Source: Geodermatophilaceae bacterium | Lineage (GTDB): Bacteria > Actinomycetota > Actinomycetes > Mycobacteriales > Geodermatophilaceae | Length of the DNA: 7,285 bases | Direction of reading: 5' to 3' | Assembly: GCA_013814015.1 (NCBI GenBank) | Contig: JACCQS010000274.1 | Span: 1 to 7,285, forward strand | Shown here: in pieces, positions 1 to 5,597 of the stretch | How the letters are laid out: each line of letters opens with the position of its first letter | Position numbering within the stretch: the stretch's first letter is position 1 | Program-made: the position numbers and the translations under genes | The notes under the pieces: model-generated | The model's input: the letters and a program-made list of their open reading frames with translations, nothing else | The model's database searches: none | What the model was told of the DNA's origin: nothing

Positions 1-2563
1 TGTGCTCCGCGGCGATGCGCACCTGTCCGGCGATCGCGGCCCCTCGCCGCCGCGCCGCGACGGCGACCTCCTGGCGGGCCCGGCTGGCCAGCTCCTGGCC
101 GGCGGCGCGGTGCAGTGAGTCCGCGCGACTGCGCAGCGCGCGCGAGCGTTCCTCGGTACTACGTTCGGCCAGCCGGAGCTCCATCTCCTCCTGGCGGCCT
201 CGAGCGACGGCGCGCTGCAGCTGGTCACGATCGGTGGTGGAAGGTTCGTCGGCGGATGGGGCCACCTGAGCGGCCTGCCAGCGCTCTTCCAGTTCGGCCA
301 GTCCAGCGAGGTCCGCATCGCGCGCCCGCTCGGCCGCCTCGCGCGAATGCTCGAGCCGGGAGGCCTCCGCGGCCGCCGATCGGGCCGCCGTGCCGAGGTC
401 ACCGAGACGCTCGGCCACTGCTGAGTGCGCCGCATCCGACTCGTGCAGCGCAGCGAGCGCACTCTCGACGGCGCCCGATCGCCGGGCCGCGAGCTCACGC
501 GCCTCCTCCAGCTGACCCTGCAACCGGGCGCTGCGGGCTTGACTGGCGGCGTGCTCGCGCTGCGCATCCTCCAGCGCGGCTACGACTTCGATGGCGCTGG
601 GCCCGCTGACCGACCCGCCGAAGGACCAATGAGTCCCGAGGAGGTCACCAGCCGCGGTCACCACGCGCAGCCTCCGGTGGATCTCGACCAGCCGTACCGC
701 CTCGGTTATCTCCGAAACGACCGCGACCCGATCCAGGGCAACAGCGAGGGCTGAGTCGAGTTCGCTGGGTGCGGTGACCAACTCCCGAACCCATCGGGCA
801 CCGGTGGGCAGGGAAGGCCAGCTCTCGATCGGACCGGCCTCAGCACCGCCGCCCACCAGCACCCCGGACCGGCCGGCATCATGGCTTCTCAGATAGGTCA
901 ACGCGGCGGCAGCATCGCGTGGCGTCCGTACCGCAATGGCATCGGCGATCGGTCCGAGCGCGGCCGCGACCGCGACCTCGTATCCCGGCTCGACGCGCAA
1001 CAGCGCCGACAGCGAGCCGAGCACTCCGGACAGGTCCTGCTCGGCGGCCAATAAGGCTCCGGCGCCATCCTTGCGGTGCAGCCCTTCGGCCAGCGCCTCG
1101 GCACGAGCCTGCCATGCGTCGCGGTGGCGTTCGGCTTCCCGTTCGGCGTCGATCAGCCGGGCGACCTCGGTGGCGGTGGCCTCGTAGGCAGCAACTGCCG
1201 CCTCATGCCGGGCGTCGAGGTTCTGCTCGGAGTCGCCCAACTCCCCGATCTGGCCTTCTACGGCCGCAAACTGCGCTGCGGCCTGCTCGGCGCGGGTGCG
1301 GGCCTCGCCCACGGCAGCGGTCAGCCGGCTGATCTCGTCCTCGGCAGCGCCGGCCCGGCTGCGAAACGCCTGCAAGTCACCAGCCAAGCGGGCCAATCCC
1401 TCTCGGCGATCGGCCTGCGCTCGGGCCGCCCGGACCAGTTCGTCCTCAGCCTGGCGAAGCTCATCCTCGAGGTCAGCCCGAGCAGACACGGCGGCACTGA
1501 GCCGGTCGCGCTCGCCGGCCAGATGCAGGTCGAGTTCGGCGCGCTCGACCTCCACTGCCACCGCCTCGGCCTCGAGGGCTTCCGGATCACGCCCGGGCGG
1601 CGGCTCGGGCAGCGGTGTCGACAGGTGCCGGGCGCGCTCGGCAGCAAGCTGATGCGTGCTGCGCAGCCGCTCACTCAGGGACGAGAGCTGATACCAGATC
1701 TCTTGAGAGCGGGCCAGCGCCGGCGAGGTCTGCGCCAAGCCGCTCTCCAACTCTGCCTCGCGAGCGTTGGCTGTACCTAGCTGGGCTTCGACCTCGCTGC
1801 GGCGACCGCGGATCAGCTCCTCGTCGGCGAGTTCCTTGTTCAACGCGTTGCGAAGGGTGACCAGATCGTCGGCCAGCAGCCGGAGCCGGGCATCACGCAA
1901 GTCGGCCTGGACCGACTGGGCTCGGCGAGCAACCTCGGCTTGGCGTCCGAGCGGCTTGAGCTGGCGGCGCAGTTCCTCGGTCAGATCCCCGACCCGGTCG
2001 AGATTGACCTGCATGGCGTCAAGCTTGCGGATCGCCTTCTCTTTGCGCTTGCGGTGTTTGAGAACACCAGCGGCCTCCTCGATGAAACCGCGGCGCTCCT
2101 CAGGGCGCGCGCCGAGTACCGCGTCGAGCTGCCCCTGGCCGACGATGATGTGCATCTCGCGGCCGATGCCGGAGTCGGAGAGCAGTTCCTGGATGTCGAG
2201 CAAGCGGCAGGACGATCCGTTGATCTCGTACTCACTCTCGCCCGAGCGGTACATCCGGCGGGTGATCGAGACCTCGGTGTACTCGATCGGCAGCGCGCCG
2301 TCGGTGTTGTCGATGGTGAGAATCACCTCGGCCCGGCCCAACGGCGCGCGACCAGCCGTCCCGGCGAAGATGACGTCTTCCATCTTTCCGCCGCGCAGGC
2401 TCTTGGCACCCTGCTCGCCCAGCACCCACAAGATGGCGTCCACGACGTTGGACTTCCCGGAACCGTTCGGGCCGACGACCGCGTTCATGCCCGGTTCGAA
2501 GCGAAGGGTCGTCGATGACGCGAAGGACTTGAAGCCCTTCAACGTCAGACTGGACAGATGCAC
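1..2563 (-). CDS. smc: Chromosome partition protein SMC, N-terminal 854 residues (3' end beyond window)
   Basis: SMC is the ATPase of the bacterial condensin-like complex (with ScpA and ScpB) that extrudes DNA loops and helps individualise and segregate replicated chromosomes. Reading the minus strand from a GTG at 2563 gives MHLSSLTLKGFKSFA, the family N-terminus. It is followed by the Walker A motif GPNGSGKSN (K37), an R-loop SLRGGKMEDVIFAG (R57) and the Q-loop VGQGQLDAVL (Q145). Residues about 165-495 are rich in Ala, Glu, Arg and Leu and form the outgoing coiled coil. Residues about 497-660 form the hinge, with LHRKDGAGAL at its start and GDLLGTHWSFGGSVSG near its end. The returning coiled coil begins after that. 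The ABC signature, Walker B and D-loop belong to the C-terminal head and lie outside the window; family length is about 1,150-1,200 residues. A GGAG sits 5 bases before the GTG, and no upstream in-frame start fits better. My translation was checked line by line through the hinge and shows no frameshift. Confidence 0.97.
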   Translation of the reverse strand, partial: MHLSSLTLKGFKSFASSTTLRFEPGMNAVVGPNGSGKSNVVDAILWVLGEQGAKSLRGGKMEDVIFAGTAGRAPLGRAEVILTIDNTDGALPIEYTEVSITRRMYRSGESEYEINGSSCRLLDIQELLSDSGIGREMHIIVGQGQLDAVLGARPEERRGFIEEAAGVLKHRKRKEKAIRKLDAMQVNLDRVGDLTEELRRQLKPLGRQAEVARRAQSVQADLRDARLRLLADDLVTLRNALNKELADEELIRGRRSEVEAQLGTANAREAELESGLAQTSPALARSQEIWYQLSSLSERLRSTHQLAAERARHLSTPLPEPPPGRDPEALEAEAVAVEVERAELDLHLAGERDRLSAAVSARADLEDELRQAEDELVRAARAQADRREGLARLAGDLQAFRSRAGAAEDEISRLTAAVGEARTRAEQAAAQFAAVEGQIGELGDSEQNLDARHEAAVAAYEATATEVARLIDAEREAERHRDAWQARAEALAEGLHRKDGAGALLAAEQDLSGVLGSLSALLRVEPGYEVAVAAALGPIADAIAVRTPRDAAAALTYLRSHDAGRSGVLVGGGAEAGPIESWPSLPTGARWVRELVTAPSELDSALAVALDRVAVVSEITEAVRLVEIHRRLRVVTAAGDLLGTHWSFGGSVSGPSAIEVVAALEDAQREHAASQARSARLQGQLEEARELAARRSGAVESALAALHESDAAHSAVAERLGDLGTAARSAAAEASRLEHSREAAERARDADLAGLAELEERWQAAQVAPSADEPSTTDRDQLQRAVARGRQEEMELRLAERSTEERSRALRSRADSLHRAAGQELASRARQEVAVAARRRGAAIAGQVRIAAEH

Positions 2564-2711
2564 GCGGCTCCAGAGCGGGTCGGGGAAAGAACTCCTCTGG
2601 CCGGCACGACGGGGTTAGCGCAGTGGGGGAAGGGCCGTCCTGAGGTTATCCGAGCCGTTGCCGAAGACGGTGACCGGCGCGCCGTTCATGGCCACCGGTC
2701 GACGGAACGGC
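2564..2711 (-). promoter_or_regulatory. Intergenic leader upstream of smc
   Basis: This gap of 148 bases separates the stop of the small zipper gene from the smc start. It contains the smc Shine-Dalgarno GGAG at 2568-2571. A 6-bp inverted repeat (CCAGAG/CTCTGG, arms 2570-2575 and 2595-2600) overlaps part of that GGAG, so a hairpin could partly mask it. I see no convincing -35/-10 pair and no terminator with a T-run. An open frame of 24 codons on the minus strand (ATG at about 2690, ending TAA at about 2616) has no ribosome binding site and is not called as a gene. Whether smc has its own promoter here or is read through from upstream cannot be decided from sequence. Confidence 0.35.
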
Positions 2712-2909
2712 TCAGGCAGGAACCGGTGCCGAGGGTGCCGAAGCCTCGTCGGCCAGCCGGCGCAGGCCGTCACCGAGCAGCAGGTCACGCTCCTCGCGCA
2801 GGTGGGCTATCTCGGCCTCGAGGGCACGGATCCGGCGATGCAAGATCACCGTCTCCTCCATGAGCAGCGACGACGGGGTGGCAACGTGACCCAGGAGGGC
2901 CTTGGCCAT
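2712..2909 (-). CDS. Small leucine-zipper/coiled-coil protein of unknown function (65 aa)
   Basis: I do not recognise a named family. The start is the ATG at 2909 (MAKALLGHVATP), not the in-frame ATG 21 bases further upstream, because a perfect GGAGG lies 8 bases before it. The protein has a short N-terminal segment (residues 1-13), then a charged amphipathic helix (about 14-46) with leucine at every seventh position: L16, L23, L30, L37 and L44. I27 and I34 sit in the companion heptad position. It ends in a low-complexity Ala/Pro/Ser tail (54-65). There is no signal peptide, membrane segment, cysteine pair or obvious basic DNA-binding region before the zipper. A parallel homodimeric coiled coil is likely. 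It sits alone between mutM (140 bases upstream) and smc (148 bases downstream) with its own regulatory-looking upstream region. A role in chromosome organisation or cell division can only be guessed from position. Strong SD, zipper periodicity and start context support it as a real gene. Confidence 0.8.
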   Translation of the reverse strand: MAKALLGHVATPSSLLMEETVILHRRIRALEAEIAHLREERDLLLGDGLRRLADEASAPSAPVPA

Positions 2910-2917
2910 GGGGAAAT

Positions 2918-2922
2918 CCTCC
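2918..2922 (-). promoter_or_regulatory. Strong ribosome binding site of the small zipper gene
   Basis: GGAGG on the minus strand, followed by an 8-base spacer and ATG GCC AAG. It decides the start at 2909 over the upstream in-frame ATG at 2930, which would overlap this site. It is the best Shine-Dalgarno match I noticed in the window apart from that of rpmF. Confidence 0.75.
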
Positions 2923-2938
2923 GCTTGCAATGGGAAAG

Positions 2939-2958
2939 CCCGCGGGGTTGCTCGCGGG
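2939..2958 (-). promoter_or_regulatory. GC-rich leader hairpin upstream of the zipper gene
   Basis: A perfect 6-bp inverted repeat (CCCGCG and CGCGGG) with an 8-base loop. On the minus strand it is followed by CTTTCCC rather than a T-run, so it is a weak candidate for an intrinsic terminator of the mutM operon. If transcription starts near the -10-like TAGAGT at 2973-2978 it would lie in the 5' leader, 16 bases before the GGAGG. An alternative 4-bp hairpin (GCTC/GAGC, arms 2950-2953 and 2960-2963) uses some of the same bases and would exclude it. Function is inferred only from geometry. Confidence 0.3.
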
Positions 2959-2960
2959 TG

Positions 2961-2990
2961 AGCGTTCTGAGAACTCTAGGGTGACACCCT
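2961..2990. promoter_or_regulatory. Two adjacent palindromes, candidate operator/promoter
   Basis: Two odd-length palindromes abut between mutM and the zipper gene. The first (2961-2977) is built on GTTCT-G-AGAAC; its arms extend to 8 bases with one mismatch. The second (2978-2990) is AGGGTG-A-CACCCT with perfect 6-base arms. A hexamer TAGAGT, matching the actinobacterial -10 form TANNNT, lies on the minus strand at 2973-2978 across the junction. A TTGACC further upstream (about 3001-3006) is 22 bases away, too far for an ordinary -35. Single-base centres make these unlikely RNA hairpins and more like sites for dimeric DNA-binding proteins. Neither matches a regulator motif I can name; the first is not an actinobacterial SOS box (GAAC-N4-GTTC). 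Confidence 0.4.
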
Positions 2991-3049
2991 CCCACCGTCC
3001 GGTCAACGGCTGATGCCCCCGACTCGAGGGCTCGGAGAAGTGAAGCTGG

Positions 3050-3910
3050 TCATATCCGGCTGCGTGGCCTGGGCTGACAGCGCGGGCAGGAGAAGCTCGA
3101 CCGGTTCATAAAGGCCTCCCGGCGCATGGGCGTCCCACACCGTGAACACGGCAGGTCTCCCCGTCCATAGGCGTTCAGCGACCGGGAGAAGTAACCGCTT
3201 TCCCCGTTCACGTTGACATACAGCGAGTCGAAGCTGGTGCCTCCCTGGGCCAGCGCCTCGATCATCACCTCGCGGACAGCACCGACCAACTCCCTGGCTT
3301 GGGCCACGGAAAGTCGAGACGTTGCCCGACCGCCGTGCAACCCCACTCGCCACAGCGCCTCGTCGGCGTAGATGTTGCCGACCCCGCTGATCAGCGTCTG
3401 ATCGAGCAAGGCGCGCTTGATCTCGGTACGGCGGCGCCTGAGCCGGCTGATGAACACCGTCTCCTCGAAGAGCGGATCGAGCGGGTCGCGGGCTATGTGG
3501 CCCAGACCCGCCGGTAGGAAGTCCGGGGGCTCGCCTCCGGGTTCTACCCACAATCCGCCGAAGGTCCGCTGGTCGACGAAGCGCAGATCCGGGCCGCCGC
3601 CGGAAAACTCGAGAACGACCCGCAGGTGTGGGCCGTCCGGGGTGGCCGGTGGCGCGATCAGCAACTGGCCGCTCATCCCGAGGTGGGCGAGCAGGACCTG
3701 CCCGTCGGACAGCGGCAGCCAGAGGTACTTTCCGCGGCGAGCGGCAGCCCGTACGGTGCGTCCGCCCAAGGCGGCCTCGAATTGGGTAGGGCCGCCGACG
3801 AATCTACGGATCGCCCGCGGATGCCGCACCGAGACCGAGCTGATCTCTCGCCCGACGACCCACCGGGCCAAGCCCGCTCGGACGACTTCGACCTCTGGCA
3901 GTTCAGGCAT
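3050..3910 (-). CDS. mutM: Formamidopyrimidine-DNA glycosylase / AP lyase (286 aa)
   Basis: MutM (Fpg) excises 8-oxoguanine and ring-opened purines in DNA base-excision repair and then cleaves the abasic site by beta,delta-elimination. The start is fixed at 3910 because the catalytic N-terminal Pro must follow Met: the protein begins MPELPEVEVVRAGL (P2 nucleophile, E3). The conserved lysine lies in RRGKYLWLPL (K61), the HLGMSGQL segment at 76-83, and the DNA-binding loop SGVGNIYADEALW has N179. The C-terminal zinc finger has C255/C258 and C275/C278 with the essential finger arginine R270. All key residues are present and the length is normal. The frame continues 17 codons upstream into rnc, but that extension would bury the catalytic Pro. 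The start follows the rnc stop by 11 bases and has only a weak GGA-like site, so translation is probably coupled to rnc. The stop TGA at 3050-3052 is followed by the non-coding region with palindromes. Confidence 0.97.
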   Translation of the reverse strand: MPELPEVEVVRAGLARWVVGREISSVSVRHPRAIRRFVGGPTQFEAALGGRTVRAAARRGKYLWLPLSDGQVLLAHLGMSGQLLIAPPATPDGPHLRVVLEFSGGGPDLRFVDQRTFGGLWVEPGGEPPDFLPAGLGHIARDPLDPLFEETVFISRLRRRRTEIKRALLDQTLISGVGNIYADEALWRVGLHGGRATSRLSVAQARELVGAVREVMIEALAQGGTSFDSLYVNVNGESGYFSRSLNAYGRGDLPCSRCGTPMRREAFMNRSSFSCPRCQPRPRSRI

Positions 3911-3921
3911 TCCGGCTCGGG

Positions 3922-4680
3922 CTATTCCGTTGCGCCGCGAAGCGTCGAGAGCTCCTGCCAAGTCTGCTCTGCCGCCTGCTGCTCGGCGTCCTTCTTGCTC
4001 CGACCGACCCCGCTGCCGTAGCGCTGACCGCCGAGGTCGACGTAGGCGGTGAACGTCCTTGCGTGATCGGGGCCGTCGTGGATGACCCGATAGTCGACGA
4101 CGCCCAGACCCAGGCGGGCGGTCAGTTCCTGCAAGCTGGTCTTCCAGTCCAGGCCAGCGCCTTTGGTCGCCGCTTCGTCCAGCAGATCGGAGAACAGCCG
4201 GCGCACCAGCGAGCTGACTGCGGGCAGCCCGCAGTCGAGGTAGATGGCGCCGAGCAGAGCCTCGAAGGCGTCGGCCAGGATGCTGTCCTTGTCCGCGCCG
4301 CCGGTGGACCTCTCGCCGGCGCCCAGCCGTAGAGCGGCGCCCAGCCCGTACCGTCCGAGACCGCGGGCCAGCTCAGCCAGAGCGCGCATATTGACCACCG
4401 AGGCGCGCAGCTTGGCCAACTGTCCCTCGGGGAGATCGGGATTGGCCCGATAGAGGGTGTCGGTGATGATCAGTCCGAGCACGGAGTCGCCCAGAAACTC
4501 CAACCGCTCGTTGGTCGGCAGGCCGCCGTGCTCATAGGCGTAGGAGCGATGGGTCAATGCAAGAGTGAGGATCTCGGCATCGATCGGGATGCCGAGCGCA
4601 TCGAGAAGGGCGGCGCGGCCCGGATCGGTCGCTTCGATCGCAACGTCGGGTTCCGGACGGTTCGCCGGCGGATCGGTCAC
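3922..4680 (-). CDS. rnc: Ribonuclease III (252 aa)
   Basis: RNase III cuts double-stranded RNA and matures the 30S rRNA precursor; it also processes some mRNAs. The catalytic domain contains NERLEFLGDSVL (57-68; Mg-binding E61 and D65) and DAFEALLGAIYLD (137-149; D137 and E140). A C-terminal double-stranded RNA-binding domain runs from about residue 178 (DWKTSLQELTARLGL) to the GSGVGRSKKDAEQQAAEQTW segment. The chosen start is the GTG at 4680, 28 bases after the rpmF stop, with GCGGGG 8 bases upstream. It gives a normal family length. The frame stays open to an upstream start at 4785, but that would overlap rpmF by 77 bases with an unconserved Ser/Thr-rich leader, so I reject it. The gene lies between rpmF and mutM and is probably co-transcribed with both. 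The start is less sure than the identity. Confidence 0.96.
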   Translation of the reverse strand: MTDPPANRPEPDVAIEATDPGRAALLDALGIPIDAEILTLALTHRSYAYEHGGLPTNERLEFLGDSVLGLIITDTLYRANPDLPEGQLAKLRASVVNMRALAELARGLGRYGLGAALRLGAGERSTGGADKDSILADAFEALLGAIYLDCGLPAVSSLVRRLFSDLLDEAATKGAGLDWKTSLQELTARLGLGVVDYRVIHDGPDHARTFTAYVDLGGQRYGSGVGRSKKDAEQQAAEQTWQELSTLRGATE

Positions 4681-4708
4681 CGCAATTGCCCCGCTGGGAA
4701 CCTCGGGG

Positions 4709-4888
4709 CTAGACCGAGAGAACTTCGTTGCCCTTGTACTGACCGCAGTGCGGACAGGCCTCGTGTGGGGGCTTGACCCGGCCACAGGCGCGGTTCGGGC
4801 ATGGCGTCAGCGTGGGCGCGGTCGCCTTCCAGTTCGCCCGGCGTGAGCGGGTGTTGCTGCGGGACTGGCGGCGCTTGGGTACGGCCAC
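4709..4888 (-). CDS. rpmF: 50S ribosomal protein L32 (59 aa)
   Basis: L32 is a small protein of the large ribosomal subunit. The reading frame from GTG 4888 gives MAVPKRRQSRSNTRSRRANW, the family N-terminus, and ends in YKGNEVLSV. The cysteines at 30, 35, 45 and 48 make this a zinc-binding (C+) type. The first pair is spaced CX4C (CPNRAC) and the second CX2C (CPHC), whereas I expect CX2C for both in most C+ L32 proteins. The start is 3 bases after the yceD stop. A strong AAGGAG (4898-4903) lies 9 bases before the GTG and is embedded in the last codons of yceD. This linkage of yceD and rpmF is conserved across bacteria. It was identified by direct translation; the gene is short and starts with GTG. 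Confidence 0.96.
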   Translation of the reverse strand: MAVPKRRQSRSNTRSRRANWKATAPTLTPCPNRACGRVKPPHEACPHCGQYKGNEVLSV

Positions 4889-4891
4889 GGA

Positions 4892-5494
4892 TCAACTCTC
4901 CTTTGTCTCTGGTACGTCGGCATCGCTGCCGGTGCTGGTTGCGTACTGTGCCAGCGCCGCCCACCTCGGGTCGACGGTGGAGTGCTGATGGTCCGGTGGC
5001 AGGTCGTCCCTCCGCTGGCCGCAGTCCACGCACAGTCCTGCGCAGTCCTCGCGACACAGTGGCGCCACCGGTAGGGCCAGGACCACGGCGTCGCGAACCA
5101 GCGGCTCGAGATCGATCGTGTCCCCGGTCAGTCGGCTGACCTCGTCCTCGTCGGTGGTCTCCGAGGTGGCGCTGTCCGGGTAGGCGAACAGTTCCACGAC
5201 CTCGACCTCGACGGCGTCCTGGATCAGGTCGAGGCAGCGAGAGCACTCCCCGACGACCGGACCGGACACCGTCCCGGATACGAGCACACCTTCGACCACG
5301 GATTCCATCCGCAGGTCAAGGGTCAACTCGTTCCCGGCTTGGACACCGATCACATCCAGCCCAACATCCTGCGGTGTCCGGACCGTACGGTGCACCGGTA
5401 GCAACGATCCAGGACGGCGGCCCAACTCGCGGATATCCACGACGAACGGGCTGCGCGGCTTGCTGCGCGCGTGGGAAACCATGGTCTTTGTCAT
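4892..5494 (-). CDS. yceD: YceD/DUF177 family protein, 23S rRNA accumulation (200 aa)
   Basis: DUF177 (YceD) proteins are needed for normal 23S rRNA accumulation in bacteria and plastids; the mechanism is unclear. Here the N-terminal segment RSPFVVDIRELGRRPGS matches actinobacterial members. A central beta-rich region follows, with GECSRCLD (C84/C87). The C-terminal block has C147, C151, C155 and C158 (LCREDCAGLCVDCG) and then DHQHSTVDPRWAAL, a family hallmark; the cysteines may bind a metal. Three starts are possible: GTG 5530, ATG 5494 and ATG 5482 (MVSHARS). None has a clear Shine-Dalgarno. I chose 5494 because its ATG overlaps the stop of a short leader frame (ATGA), but 5482 is nearly as good. 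The gene is first in the yceD-rpmF-rnc-mutM block, which fits a ribosome-biogenesis role. Confidence 0.92.
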   Translation of the reverse strand: MTKTMVSHARSKPRSPFVVDIRELGRRPGSLLPVHRTVRTPQDVGLDVIGVQAGNELTLDLRMESVVEGVLVSGTVSGPVVGECSRCLDLIQDAVEVEVVELFAYPDSATSETTDEDEVSRLTGDTIDLEPLVRDAVVLALPVAPLCREDCAGLCVDCGQRRDDLPPDHQHSTVDPRWAALAQYATSTGSDADVPETKES

Positions 5495-5540
5495 AACAGG
5501 GGTCGGCCGAGATCGGATCGGACCATCCACGAGGATACCC
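5491..5540 (-). promoter_or_regulatory. Candidate promoter and 11-residue leader ORF of the yceD operon
   Basis: On the minus strand a -10-like TATCCT (5532-5537) is followed after 5 bases by an ATG (5526), the spacing expected of a leaderless transcript. That ATG opens a frame of 11 codons, MVRSDLGRPLL, whose TGA (5491-5493) overlaps the yceD ATG as ATGA. This would explain why yceD lacks a Shine-Dalgarno: its translation could be coupled to the leader. I see no good -35. The evidence is spacing only. Confidence 0.3.
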
Positions 5541-5597
5541 GACCGGCCGCAGGGCCGCCGCCCGGCCGCGAGGATGCGCCTGCCTCGGCGACGCGGC
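5495..5597. other. Intergenic region between glycosyltransferase and yceD
   Basis: About 100 non-coding bases. The part next to the glycosyltransferase stop (about 5541-5580) is very GC-rich, with repeated CGGCCG-type elements that can fold in several ways but have no T-run, so no terminator is called. The part next to yceD holds the candidate promoter described separately. The break in spacing suggests that yceD starts a new transcription unit. Confidence 0.4.

Noticed and set aside
115..754. Overlapping plus-strand frames rich in Arg, Pro and Ala
   Set aside because: Antisense shadows of the smc coiled coil and hinge; no recognisable protein features.
1767..2618. Plus-strand open frame of 283 codons (and 1076-1780, 234 codons)
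   Set aside because: Both lie antisense to smc, which has unmistakable SMC motifs through this interval. The translations are Ser/Arg/Ala-rich without motifs, as expected for shadow frames in high-GC DNA.
2616..2690. 24-codon frame MNGAPVTVFGNGS... between the zipper gene and smc
   Set aside because: It looks mildly protein-like but has no Shine-Dalgarno and no independent support. Chance open frames of this size are common here.
3003..3551. Minus-strand frame of 182 codons overlapping mutM in another phase
   Set aside because: It overlaps the conserved MutM core and zinc finger in a different phase and shows no domain; mutM explains the region.
3911..3961. N-terminal extension of mutM to 3961
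   Set aside because: MutM chemistry requires Pro directly after the initiator Met, so the start at 3910 is decisive.
4681..4785. N-terminal extension of rnc to 4785
   Set aside because: It would overlap rpmF by 77 bases and add an unconserved leader. GTG 4680 gives a normal-length RNase III with an upstream GGGG.
4677..5246. Minus-strand frame of 189 codons across yceD and rpmF
   Set aside because: Out-of-frame shadow of two well-recognised genes; the composition is Arg/Gly/Pro-rich and lacks motifs.
5541..5580. GC-rich repeated CGGCCG elements after the glycosyltransferase as a terminator
   Set aside because: Several weak foldings are possible, none with a clean stem followed by a T-run on the minus strand.
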